A DNA stretch of 64,000 nt from the NCBI GenBank assembly GCA_965230565.1, contig CBDDLH010000003.1, positions 453,382 through 517,381 on the forward strand. The letters are read 5' to 3'. The notes below the pieces were generated by a model. The model was not told the DNA's origin. It did no database searches and was given only the letters and a program-made list of their open reading frames with translations. This document shows, piece by piece, positions 53,325 to 61,982 of this stretch. This stretch comes from BCD1 sp965230565. GTDB lineage: Bacteria > Bacteroidota > Bacteroidia > Chitinophagales > Saprospiraceae. Positions within the stretch are counted from its first letter, which is position 1, and each line of letters opens with the position of its first letter. The position numbers and the translations under genes are program-made.

Positions 53325-54704
53325 ATGAGAAAAATCCTTTTATTACTGACCATTGCGTTGTTGACCACTATGTGTAAAAATGCAACCGAGGAAACGACAA
53401 CCACACATCCTCATCCGCATGAAATGGAGCTCAAAGCTGCTCCGGACTGGTCAAAAAATGCCAACATCTACGAAGTAAACCTTCGCCAGTACACCCCTGA
53501 AGGCACAATAGCAGCCTTCAAGGTCCACCTTCCCCGTCTGAAAGAACTGGGCGTTGACATCTTGTGGTTCATGCCTATTCATCCTGTTGGTGAAGTGAAT
53601 CGTAAAGGCAGCATGGGAAGCCCATACGCTGTTCAGGATTATAAAGCTGTTAATCCGGACTACGGCACCATGGAAGAGTTCAAAGCACTGGTTGCCGAAG
53701 CCCACGACATGGGATTCAAGGTAATTCTTGACTGGGTAGCTAACCACTCTGCTTTTGACAATGTTTGGTGGAATGACAAACACACCGACTGGTACAAACT
53801 GAATGAAGAAGGTCAGCAAACACATCCGGAAGGAACCGACTGGACCGATGTTGCCTGGCTCAACTACGAAAATGAGGACATGCGCAATGCCATGATGGAT
53901 GCCTTGAATTTCTGGGTAAGTGAAGCTGACATTGACGGTTATCGTTGCGATGTAGCAGGCATGGTTCCCAAGGATTTCTGGCAACATGCCATCAGTCACC
54001 TGCATGAGATCAAACACGTATTCATGCTCGCTGAAGCAGATGAACCATGGTTGCATGAAGCAGGTTTCCATATGACCTACGGATGGGGATTCCACCATGT
54101 GATGAACCATATAGCCCAGGGCAAAGACGCAGTAGCAAAAATTGACACCTTCCTTATGGAAGATGCGGAGAAATACCAGCCTGAAGATTACCGCATGAAC
54201 TTCACCACCAACCACGATGAAAACACCTGGAACGGTACCATCGAAGAACGTATGGGGCAGTTTGGTGACGCCATGAATATACTGGCTTTCACTGTTCAGG
54301 GAATGCCACTCATTTACTCAGGTCAGGAAGCAGGTTTGAATAAAAGGATCAGTTTCTTTGAAAAAGACACTGTAGACTTTTCTGATCTTTCCAAGTCAGC
54401 GTTTTACGCAAAACTATTGAAACTCAAGCACGAGAATGAGGCGATCTGGAATGGGACTTATGGCGCACCGGCCACTAAAATTTCGACTTCTAACAGTGAC
54501 GCTATTTATGCCTTCGAGCGTTCAAAGGGGGATCATAAAGTAGTCGTCTTATTGAACTCATCCGCTGAAGAACAATCATTCCAGCTGATGGACTATAAAG
54601 GCGGCACCAAAATGATGGATGTTTTTAGCGAAGCGGAAGTTGACCTGGGAACCGAAAAAAGTTTTACCTTAGGTGCCGGAGGATATCTGGTGCTGGCTAA
54701 GTAG
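53325..54704 (+). CDS. alpha-amylase family (GH13) lipoprotein
   Basis: 459 residues from the ATG at 53325 (MRKILLLLTIALLTTMCKN); an open frame further upstream runs into the GH65 gene and is not used. The lipobox is LTTMC with Cys 17. The GH13 TIM barrel has the catalytic Asp in GYRCDVAGMVP, the Glu acid/base in LAEADEP, and the third Asp in TNHDENTW, with DWVANHS as conserved region I. The Cys-Lys start would place it in a membrane facing the periplasm, where it could trim maltodextrins before uptake by the MFS transporter encoded next. Confidence 0.93.
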   Translation: MRKILLLLTIALLTTMCKNATEETTTTHPHPHEMELKAAPDWSKNANIYEVNLRQYTPEGTIAAFKVHLPRLKELGVDILWFMPIHPVGEVNRKGSMGSPYAVQDYKAVNPDYGTMEEFKALVAEAHDMGFKVILDWVANHSAFDNVWWNDKHTDWYKLNEEGQQTHPEGTDWTDVAWLNYENEDMRNAMMDALNFWVSEADIDGYRCDVAGMVPKDFWQHAISHLHEIKHVFMLAEADEPWLHEAGFHMTYGWGFHHVMNHIAQGKDAVAKIDTFLMEDAEKYQPEDYRMNFTTNHDENTWNGTIEERMGQFGDAMNILAFTVQGMPLIYSGQEAGLNKRISFFEKDTVDFSDLSKSAFYAKLLKLKHENEAIWNGTYGAPATKISTSNSDAIYAFERSKGDHKVVVLLNSSAEEQSFQLMDYKGGTKMMDVFSEAEVDLGTEKSFTLGAGGYLVLAK

Positions 54705-54723
54705 ACCAATTTCTCTTCCTTAT

Positions 54724-54759
54724 CAGACCTCCGGGGTTTTGAAAACACCCGGAGGTCTG
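54724..54759 (+). other. long intercistronic hairpin
   Basis: CAGACCTCCGGG (54724-54735) pairs perfectly with CCCGGAGGTCTG (54748-54759); GTTTT/AAAAC extends the stem inward past one bulge. There is no T run after it, so it is more likely an mRNA-stability or attenuation structure between the amylase and transporter genes than a full terminator. Confidence 0.75.
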
Positions 54760-54792
54760 TGGTTCTAATCAAACAATCAAAATTTAAAGAAA

Positions 54793-56154
54793 ATGAGCAC
54801 AGCAACTTTGACAAGAAAGCCCAGACTCAGCTTTTGGGATATCTGGAATATGAGTTTTGGTTTTCTGGGTATTCAAATGGGTTTTGCCCTCCAGAATGCA
54901 AATGCCAGCCGTATCCTGCAGATCCTGGGAGCGGATGTTCACGAGTTGAGTTGGTTCTGGATTGTGGCTCCGGTGACCGGATTTATCGTTCAGCCGATTA
55001 TTGGCTATTATAGTGACCGCACCTGGACACGTCTTGGTAGAAGAAGACCTTACTTCCTAGCGGGAGCCATATTAGCATCTATCGGACTTATCCTGATGCC
55101 TAATGCGGGGATTTTCACTTCCTTTCTGCCCGGGCTATGGGTAGGAGCAGGTATGTTGATGATCATGGATGCCTCCTTTAATGTAGCGATGGAACCTTTT
55201 CGGGCTCTGGTTGCGGACAAACTGCCATCCGATCAACGGACACTCGGTTTCAGTGTTCAAACTGTTTTGATCGGGATTGGAGCCGTGGTTGGTTCATGGT
55301 TGCCCTGGTTTCTGTCAACGGTTTTAAATATACCTAATGAAGCCGAGCCAGGACAAGTGCCTTTAAACCTGATCCTTTCATTTATAACAGGAGCGGCCGT
55401 TCTATTATTTACCATTATCTGGACGGTTTCAAAAACCAGCGAATACCCTCCTGAGCAGATGGCTCAATTTGATGACGGCCATGCTGTGGAAGAAGAGGAG
55501 CACTCAAGTCTTCTCAATATATTCTCAGACTTCGCCAAGATGCCGGCGACCATGCGTCAATTGGCAGTGGTACAATTCTTTTCATGGTTTGCGCTGTTTG
55601 GCATGTGGGTTTATACTACTCCTGCTATCGCTCATCATATTTACGGACTTCCGGTTGATGACAATCACAGTAAAGCATTTCAGGATGCCGGTGACTGGGT
55701 TGGGATTATCTTCGGGGTTTATAACCTCGTTTCAGCGATTTATGCATTTTTTCTTCCGGCCATCGCCAAAAAACTTGGCAGGAAACAGACCCATGCCATG
55801 TCGCTAATCATAGGAGGAGTTGGTTTGATTTCCGTTTATTTTGCCCCTAACGAATACTGGCTGATCTTGTCAATGATTGGAGTAGGTATCGCCTGGGCAA
55901 GTATTCTGGCTATGCCATATGCCATTCTTGCCGGATCCATCCCAACCAATAAAATGGGGGTTTACATGGGGATCTTTAACTTCTTCATTGTATTACCACA
56001 AATATTGAATGCGATCACAGGGGGATTCCTTGTGAAATACGTTTACGACAATAATGCAATCTACGCCATTATCGTAAGTGGTGTTTCCTTATTTATTGCT
56101 GCGTTATTGATGAGATGGGTGAAAGATGAGGATGATGATGTGGTGGCGGAGTAA
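54793..56154 (+). CDS. MFS sugar transporter, SLC45-like (maltose/maltodextrin)
   Basis: 453 residues with 12 predicted membrane helices. The N-terminal FGFLGIQMGFALQNANASRI and the helix 2-3 loop SDRTWTRLGRRRPYFLAG are characteristic of SLC45/sucrose-maltose-type sugar:proton symporters, and VGIGWA-type motifs recur in the second half. Together with the upstream GH65 and pgmB genes it most likely imports maltose or short maltodextrins across the inner membrane; the exact substrate is inference from context. Confidence 0.9.
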   Translation: MSTATLTRKPRLSFWDIWNMSFGFLGIQMGFALQNANASRILQILGADVHELSWFWIVAPVTGFIVQPIIGYYSDRTWTRLGRRRPYFLAGAILASIGLILMPNAGIFTSFLPGLWVGAGMLMIMDASFNVAMEPFRALVADKLPSDQRTLGFSVQTVLIGIGAVVGSWLPWFLSTVLNIPNEAEPGQVPLNLILSFITGAAVLLFTIIWTVSKTSEYPPEQMAQFDDGHAVEEEEHSSLLNIFSDFAKMPATMRQLAVVQFFSWFALFGMWVYTTPAIAHHIYGLPVDDNHSKAFQDAGDWVGIIFGVYNLVSAIYAFFLPAIAKKLGRKQTHAMSLIIGGVGLISVYFAPNEYWLILSMIGVGIAWASILAMPYAILAGSIPTNKMGVYMGIFNFFIVLPQILNAITGGFLVKYVYDNNAIYAIIVSGVSLFIAALLMRWVKDEDDDVVAE

Positions 56155-56455
56155 TTGATTCATTCACAATAATGAAAAATCCCGAATTTTGAATCTGATC
56201 AAAATTCGGGTTTTTTTTAGCGACTTGCCAACAAAGAGAACAAGGGTTCATTGATATAGTAATTGATCGTTCCTTTTTCAATATTCCATCTTCTCTAAAG
56301 ATTTTTCGATTTTCTTTACAAAAGAATCTCTTTATATAAAGGTTTTTCATTTTTCTTTACAAAGAGATCTCTGTTCAAAAGAACAACCTGAGTCAAAACC
56401 TTAAAATTGTAGGTACGGAATATGTCTTCGACATCCTTGCCTGATTGCCTCCCAC
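56155..56455. other. 301-bp region between the two convergent arms of the starch locus
   Basis: It contains the strong terminator at 56181-56218 and an imperfect direct repeat of about 42-bp period (TTTTCTTTACAAA words near 56310 and 56352). No gene seen. Confidence 0.5.
56181..56218. terminator. strong intrinsic terminator after the MFS gene
   Basis: CCCGAATTTTGA and TCAAAATTCGGG pair perfectly over 12 bp around a 6-nt loop, followed by eight T. A shorter T run on the other strand makes it probably bidirectional. Confidence 0.93.
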
Positions 56456-58999
56456 TTACGACTTTATCACCTTCTCCACCCAGCGCTGCTCACCCGATTC
56501 AACAGTCAGTATATAAATGCCTTTTGGCAAATGGGAAAGATTCAGTTCAAGGTCGTTGAACCCTTTTTGAGCTGTAAAATCTCTGGAAATCACTACTTCT
56601 CCGAGCGTATTTGTAAGATGCAGCTTAACATTAGTTTCATTCACTGCATTGAACTGCAAAAGACCAATTCCCTTTACAGGATTAGGAACAATCTGCAAAT
56701 CCACAATGTCGGACAAAAGGGTAACCGTTTCGACCTTCGAATAATCAAACTGACCATCTATATCCTGCATTTTCAACCGATAAAAAACAGGGGTGTTGTA
56801 AGGCACATCGTAATCGGTCATTTGATATCTTCCTGCTCCTTTTGCCAGAGCAGTCCCGATATTCACAAAATCTCCTCCGTCAACGGAACGCTGAACTTCA
56901 AAATGATCCAGGTTGCGCTCATTGGCGGTTTCCCAAACCAGATCGACAGAGGACCTTCCCGGCTCCGCATCAAAACTCAGCATTTGCACGGGTAATACAT
57001 TGTCCTGAACCCATACAGCATAACTCTTGGCCGGCAGTTTGATGTTCACATCGTTATTCGGGGCAAAAACCGTAAGCGTTGGATTGTTGGAATAATTATT
57101 GGTCACCTCAGAAAAAGTCTGGCCCGGACCAAAATTATCAGTCCCATCATCATCTGAATCAAATTCTACGCCCATCCACATATCCACATCTGAACTTCCA
57201 AAATTAACGGCAACGATAATATCTTTTCCTGCAGCACCCGGGGCCATCTGGAAGACCAGCAGTTTATCCGCTGAACCGGAATTAAAAAACTGGTGATAAG
57301 TACTGCCATGATTATTTAAATACCAGGCCCTTGAAGATTGAAAGATATAGTTTTGATGAAGCTGAATCAATTCATCGATTTCAGTTTTGAGATTAACACC
57401 CGGAGGATAATCTGCATTAGGCTGAACGCCAAAATATTCTGCGTAAAATACACATGGTAAACCGATTTGGTTATTCGTCAGCAGATATGCATATGCCAAC
57501 ATAGGGTCATTCCACACCGGTTCAAAAGCATGTCTGAGGTCATGGTTATTCAAAAATGTAACCACTTTGTAAGCGTTGGTTCCCATTCCGCTGGTAGCAA
57601 TACCACTACCGAAAATATCCCGGGCATCATGGCCATTATCACAAACATCCTTTAACTTCTGCCTTAGCGCAAAATCAAAAGTTCTGACATCAATAACGGA
57701 TTTAGTCCCCGGATCCATATTTCCTTCGACGGTATTCACCCAATTCAAAAGATTTCCCGCATTACCATCAAAAAACTCTCCGACAACCATACCCGGATCA
57801 ATACCGCTATAATGCAAATTATCCATCAGGTCTCCAACAAAAGCCGGGTCAAAATGCTTAACGGCATCCATTCTGAATCCACGGAACCCAACACTGTTCC
57901 ACAACCATTTCGTCCAGTCCGTCAACAAGGTTTGTGTAGATGCCTGGCTTTGATCGTAATCATAAAAGAAAAGCATAGAGTTCCAGTCGCCATCTAATTG
58001 TTCATAAGAGGTCGTCGTTGAATTAGGTCTGAAACTTTCAAAATTGGTTCCTCCAAGTCCACTGGGCATTCCGGTAAAATCCGTATAAGTCTGATACTCC
58101 ATCTGTCCAACCACATCCGCTGAGGCTGAGGCGTTCCATATACCATATACCCTGTGATCAGAATAACCACCGTTATTGTTCAAATAGATATAAAGATTAT
58201 CGCCTGCCGGGTTGAAATCTCCGGGATTGATGGTAATCTTGAACTCGTCGACATTACAAACCATCGGGTCGGGATCGTAATCGACATTGGCATTGAAATT
58301 CCGCCCCAGAGTAACGACCGTTGAATTTCCACCTGTGCCACAATCACCTCCTCCATTTGGCTCCACCTCGCTGCCATCCATCTGACCTTGCCACCCTACA
58401 ACATCTGTATGTAAATAAATCCTATAGGCATAATTATCAAACTGAGCAGCTCCGGTTTTTGAACTCACCTTTATGTAATAATCTCCTGCTCCGTTTCCTG
58501 AAGCACCTCCAAGTGGTAAAACACATCGAAAACGATCGGATGGAAATGGATTTTTCCAGGTCTGATAATGGGTCGTGATATAATCCTTGACTGCATTATT
58601 GGTTTCTGCAGCCCCTCCGTCACGGTGATTATAGACTACATCGGCAACCGGCTTTACCCCGGCATTATTCAATGCAAAGATCAAGGCATCCAATTCGGCC
58701 CGTGTTCCAATGCCTGTAGGCGCCACATCTCCCAGGTCATAAAGGTCCCGCGGGTCGTAACCATTGCTGCACTGGCCAAAGGAAGCATTGGTTGGCGGTG
58801 GTAGCCAGATATAAGTAAATCCGCCATTGGCCAGACTATTCACCTGCCCCTGCAACACACTGGCCCAGGAGTTGGTAACCCCGTTACAATCTTTTTTGGG
58901 ATAATCCCAGTACCACCCCTGCATCATAAAGTCCTGCGCGAACAGGGAGGGGAAATAAAACAATGTAATCAAAGTGAGAATGAGTGTACTTCTTTTCAT
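56456..58999 (-). CDS. extracellular alpha-amylase (GH13) with T9SS sorting domain
   Basis: 847 residues from the ATG at 58999 (MKRSTLILTLITLFYFPSLFAQ signal peptide); upstream starts would bury the signal. The GH13 barrel starts QGWYWDYPKKDC and has the catalytic Asp in GFRMDAVKHFD, the Glu in VGEFFD and the Asp in FLNNHD. An insertion with a Gly/Asn-rich beta domain interrupts the early barrel (about residues 160-290). After a C-terminal beta domain comes a fibronectin-like module (about 690-770) and a T9SS sorting domain (VPNPVKGIGLLQFN ... RWVEKVIKS). It is expected on the cell surface or secreted, cutting starch for the SusCD importer. Confidence 0.93.
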   Translation of the reverse strand: MKRSTLILTLITLFYFPSLFAQDFMMQGWYWDYPKKDCNGVTNSWASVLQGQVNSLANGGFTYIWLPPPTNASFGQCSNGYDPRDLYDLGDVAPTGIGTRAELDALIFALNNAGVKPVADVVYNHRDGGAAETNNAVKDYITTHYQTWKNPFPSDRFRCVLPLGGASGNGAGDYYIKVSSKTGAAQFDNYAYRIYLHTDVVGWQGQMDGSEVEPNGGGDCGTGGNSTVVTLGRNFNANVDYDPDPMVCNVDEFKITINPGDFNPAGDNLYIYLNNNGGYSDHRVYGIWNASASADVVGQMEYQTYTDFTGMPSGLGGTNFESFRPNSTTTSYEQLDGDWNSMLFFYDYDQSQASTQTLLTDWTKWLWNSVGFRGFRMDAVKHFDPAFVGDLMDNLHYSGIDPGMVVGEFFDGNAGNLLNWVNTVEGNMDPGTKSVIDVRTFDFALRQKLKDVCDNGHDARDIFGSGIATSGMGTNAYKVVTFLNNHDLRHAFEPVWNDPMLAYAYLLTNNQIGLPCVFYAEYFGVQPNADYPPGVNLKTEIDELIQLHQNYIFQSSRAWYLNNHGSTYHQFFNSGSADKLLVFQMAPGAAGKDIIVAVNFGSSDVDMWMGVEFDSDDDGTDNFGPGQTFSEVTNNYSNNPTLTVFAPNNDVNIKLPAKSYAVWVQDNVLPVQMLSFDAEPGRSSVDLVWETANERNLDHFEVQRSVDGGDFVNIGTALAKGAGRYQMTDYDVPYNTPVFYRLKMQDIDGQFDYSKVETVTLLSDIVDLQIVPNPVKGIGLLQFNAVNETNVKLHLTNTLGEVVISRDFTAQKGFNDLELNLSHLPKGIYILTVESGEQRWVEKVIKS

Positions 59000-59253
59000 A
59001 TTGGGTTCAAGATTTAGGTTTATCAAAATATTAAAAAAACTTTTCGATTCCACCTTAAATAAATCACTGAAAACAAGAGGTAAAGAAAGTGTTTCACTAT
59101 ATCAAATCGAAAAGTTATTTTTTTTCGAACGTTATTTATTCTTTTATAATTATCATTTTTTAGCTAACTAAAAAAGTCTTGGCGTTCCCCCGACCTATGG
59201 TACGGGATGTCACATAGGTTCCACTTGCGCTTCTTCGCGACCTTGGCGATTAA

Positions 59254-61194
59254 TCAGAAAAGCTCAAGAACAATCGTACTATTCCCCGGCAACTCAAGCA
59301 TTTCAATATTATCAAATTGCTCACCCGATATTATATTCAAAGCTTTTGAAAAGCCCGCCATCCTTTCCGCAAAACGCTCCGTTTTTAACTCCACCTTTCC
59401 GGGGTTAGTATTCATAGCAATCATAATGGTCTTAAAACTGTCATACCTGAAATACACATAAACACCATTCTCAGGCATAAAATGCATCAGTTTTCCACTG
59501 TGTAAAGCCGGCGTATTTTTACGATAATGAGCCAAGGTTTTTACATAATCAAACATATCCTGTTCTGCTGTAGTTCTGCCCGGTTTTTCAAATTTATTGA
59601 TTTCATCTTCTTTCCACCCACCCGGAAAATCAGGACGTAACTTCCCATCAGGATTATTGACACCTTTAAACAGTAATTCAGTTCCATAATATATGGAAGG
59701 AATCCCCCGCATAGTCATCAAACAGGCGATCCCGCTTTTTAATTTATTTACATCTTCACCAACCGCTGAAAAGAACCGGGTCTTATCATGATTGTCCAGG
59801 AAAATGACATTACGCATAGGGTTTTCATATAAAAAATCCTGAGCAAGCGTATAATAGATTCGGGCAACGCCCTGTGTCCAGGTATTTTCTTTTGTCATGG
59901 CCTCCTCAATGGCAAACATCATCTGAAAATCAGTGATGCCTTTCAAATTGGAATTATTATTCCCGGTAAGTCCACTGTTCCCGGCAAAGGAAGCTTGCAC
60001 GGCGAGTTGTTGCGCCCAGGTCTCTCCAAACAATCCAAGATTGGGATATTCCAATTGCATTCTGGCAGCCCAATCTGACAAATAGTTCTGATCCGGGAAA
60101 TACCAGGTATCAATTCTGTAAGCATCGTGCCCTGAGAATTCAGTCCACCAGATCTTATTTTGGGTCATATATCTGGCCAGTCTTTGATTCTTCAAATTCA
60201 GATCCGGCATCGAATAATCAAACCAGCCGTTGGATAAATATTTTTTATCCCGTTCCGAGGCATATGGATCGGGCACCACAGCAGATCTGAAATTCGATGG
60301 TGTATACTCCGGCCATTGATTGATCCAGTCTTCGGAAGGAATGTCCTCTATAAACCAGTGTTTGTGGCCACAATGATTGAAGATAATATCCATGATCACC
60401 TTAATACCCTTTTCATGGCATTGCTCCACAAATTCCTTGTAGTCCTCATTGCTTCCAAAGCGTTTATCAATCTGGTAAAAATCTGTAATGGCATATCCGT
60501 GGTAGGAAGCATATGGCTGATCATTTTCCAAAACGGGATTCAGCCATACAGCAGTAACTCCTAGCTCGTCAAGATAATCCAGGTGATCGATAATGCCCTG
60601 CAAGTCTCCACCATGCCTGAAATACATTTTTCCACGATGGATTCCCGACTGCTGCATATCATCAAAGCTATCGTTGGAATAATCACCGTTAGCAAAACGG
60701 TCGGGCATCATCAGGTAGATGAAATCAGAAGCATCGATGCCCTGTACTTTTGAATCGTCTTGTTCTCTGGCTTTAATTTCGTAAGGGTATATTTTTTGCT
60801 GATCACCATCAGTGAGGATTATATCAAAAAAGCCCGGCTGGGTTCCCGGAGCAATGTTGATTTCGAGAAATAGGTAATTTGGATTTTCTACCCGGAAAAT
60901 TTTCTGTAAGCTCACTCCCTTCTTTTCACCGAGTTTTACCTCAAAAGATTTGATGTCCTGATCATAAATTAAAACTTCCACACTCGGCTCTGCCATGCCG
61001 ACCCACCAATTGGGTGGATGCACCCTGACTTCATCAATTTTTTTCCCTATCGGTTTCCGGTATTCATAGCGGGCTTTTTCCATGCCGAGCGGCAGGTACT
61101 GGGTAGGGTCATCGTTATAAATGGAATCCTGCTGTGCAAACAGAAAGGCCGGTAAGAGCAGTAAAAAAATGATAAAAATGTTTGGTTTTTGCAT
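59254..61194 (-). CDS. GH13 neopullulanase/cyclomaltodextrinase-like enzyme (SusA-like)
   Basis: 646 residues. After a signal peptide (MQKPNIFIIFLLLLPAFLFAQ) there is an N-terminal beta domain of the cyclomaltodextrinase type (VHPPNWWVGMAEPSVEVLIYD, about residues 50-145), then the GH13 barrel. The catalytic Asp is in DAYRIDTWYFPD, the Glu in LGLFGETWAQ and the third Asp in FLDNHDKTRF. A C-terminal beta domain ends the chain. It is predicted periplasmic, where it would shorten malto-oligosaccharides delivered by SusCD. It lies in the same arm as susD, but the DUF559 unit separates the two genes. Confidence 0.94.
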   Translation of the reverse strand: MQKPNIFIIFLLLLPAFLFAQQDSIYNDDPTQYLPLGMEKARYEYRKPIGKKIDEVRVHPPNWWVGMAEPSVEVLIYDQDIKSFEVKLGEKKGVSLQKIFRVENPNYLFLEINIAPGTQPGFFDIILTDGDQQKIYPYEIKAREQDDSKVQGIDASDFIYLMMPDRFANGDYSNDSFDDMQQSGIHRGKMYFRHGGDLQGIIDHLDYLDELGVTAVWLNPVLENDQPYASYHGYAITDFYQIDKRFGSNEDYKEFVEQCHEKGIKVIMDIIFNHCGHKHWFIEDIPSEDWINQWPEYTPSNFRSAVVPDPYASERDKKYLSNGWFDYSMPDLNLKNQRLARYMTQNKIWWTEFSGHDAYRIDTWYFPDQNYLSDWAARMQLEYPNLGLFGETWAQQLAVQASFAGNSGLTGNNNSNLKGITDFQMMFAIEEAMTKENTWTQGVARIYYTLAQDFLYENPMRNVIFLDNHDKTRFFSAVGEDVNKLKSGIACLMTMRGIPSIYYGTELLFKGVNNPDGKLRPDFPGGWKEDEINKFEKPGRTTAEQDMFDYVKTLAHYRKNTPALHSGKLMHFMPENGVYVYFRYDSFKTIMIAMNTNPGKVELKTERFAERMAGFSKALNIISGEQFDNIEMLELPGNSTIVLELF

Positions 61195-61225
61195 GAGCTG
61201 GTTGGTTTAGGATAATTTTCTTTTT

Positions 61226-61281
61226 CCACCCCCTTAATCCCCCGCCAGCGGGGGAGATTTGAGTTTCCCTCCTGGCGAAAG
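61226..61281. repeat. GC palindrome of the DUF559 unit, degraded left copy
   Basis: The left arm (CCACCCCCTTAATCCCCCGC and CAGCGGGGG) and the 12-nt loop AGATTTGAGTTT match the intact copy at 61765; the right arm is degraded (CCCTCCTGGCGAAAG). Confidence 0.85.
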
Positions 61282-61288
61282 ACATCTT

Positions 61289-61744
61289 TTATTTTCCCTT
61301 GCTGATGATTGAATCCTTTGATTTCCCCCGCTGGCGGGGGTTGGGGGGTGGAACTTCCGCATTCTCATCTATCCACTCCCCGATCATTATAGACACATCA
61401 TCTATCTTATTCAGCACCTCCCAACTTGAAAACCTAAGCGTAGTAAATCCTACCTCCTTCAAATCCGCATCTCTTTGAGCATCTTTAATAACTTGTTTCT
61501 TATCGTCATGGGTGATCCCATCCACTTCAACAACTAACAATAATTCCAGACAAACAAAATCAGCAATGTAATTCAACACAGGTCTTTCTCTCCGGAATTG
61601 ATAGCCTTTCATCATTCGGTTTCGCAATACATATTTCCAAAGGCAAGCTGCGGATTTTGTCATCCTTTTGCGATTGGCATTGGCCAGGGGACGTAATTTT
61701 TTGTTGTAGTGGTAATTGTTGTTTTTGGAGGCTTTTGCTTTCAT
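61289..61744 (-). CDS. DUF559 endonuclease-like protein
   Basis: 151 residues. The core (about residues 20-125) fits DUF559, a Vsr-like PD-(D/E)XK nuclease family: LWKYVLRNRMMKGYQFRRERP, then NYIADFVCLELLLVVEVDG with the Asp and Glu of the active site, DAQRDADLKEVGFTTLRFSSWEVL. The last 20 residues (PPPNPRQRGKSK) are encoded by the palindrome itself. Arg/Lys-rich N-terminus. No methyltransferase is next to it, so a restriction or mismatch-repair pair is not supported. It sits alone inside the starch locus between GC palindromes. Confidence 0.85.
   Translation of the reverse strand: MKAKASKNNNYHYNKKLRPLANANRKRMTKSAACLWKYVLRNRMMKGYQFRRERPVLNYIADFVCLELLLVVEVDGITHDDKKQVIKDAQRDADLKEVGFTTLRFSSWEVLNKIDDVSIMIGEWIDENAEVPPPNPRQRGKSKDSIISKGK
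61322..61352. repeat. GC palindrome half-copy within the DUF559 coding region
   Basis: TTTCCCCCGCTGGCGGGGG followed by TTGGGGGGTGGAA, a right half of the same element; it encodes the PPPNPRQRG tail. Confidence 0.85.
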
Positions 61745-61764
61745 ATGGTTTGGTTTATGTTGAA

Positions 61765-61838
61765 TTCCACCCCCTTAGTCCCCCGCCAGCGGGGGAGATT
61801 CGAGTTTCCCCCGCTGGCGGGGGACTAAGGGGGTGGAA
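61765..61838. repeat. GC palindrome of the DUF559 unit, intact right copy
   Basis: A 31-bp perfect inverted repeat (arms 61765-61795 and 61808-61838) around a 12-nt loop AGATTCGAGTTT. Each arm also contains the shorter palindrome CCCCCGCCAGCGGGGG. Confidence 0.95.
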
Positions 61839-61928
61839 AATATATGAGGAACGCAGTTCCCGCTTATATAAAAGCCACCGAAACCCAAAACGTGACAACT
61901 TTATGTCCACTTTTTTCTGTACAGGAAA

Positions 61929-61962
61929 TAAAGGCCCCCGGGGAACTCCCCGGAGGCCTTTA
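61929..61962 (-). terminator. hairpin terminator after susD
   Basis: TAAAGGCC and GGCCTTTA plus CCGGGG/CCCCGG pair with one mismatch over 15 positions around an AACT loop, 20 bp past the susD stop. The T run is short. Confidence 0.7.
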
Positions 61963-61982
61963 CAATCGAAACTTAATTTCTA

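Larger units (their letters stand above)
61226..61838. mobile_element. candidate DUF559-palindrome mobile unit
   Basis: A 613-bp block with GC-rich palindromes at both ends and inside the 3' end of the DUF559 gene interrupts the sus arm between susD and the GH13 gene. No transposase and no clear target-site duplication are seen, so mobility is inference from the arrangement. Confidence 0.5.

Noticed and set aside
61289..61744. DUF559 protein as half of a restriction-modification or Vsr mismatch-repair pair
   Set aside because: No DNA methyltransferase lies nearby; both neighbours are starch-utilisation genes.
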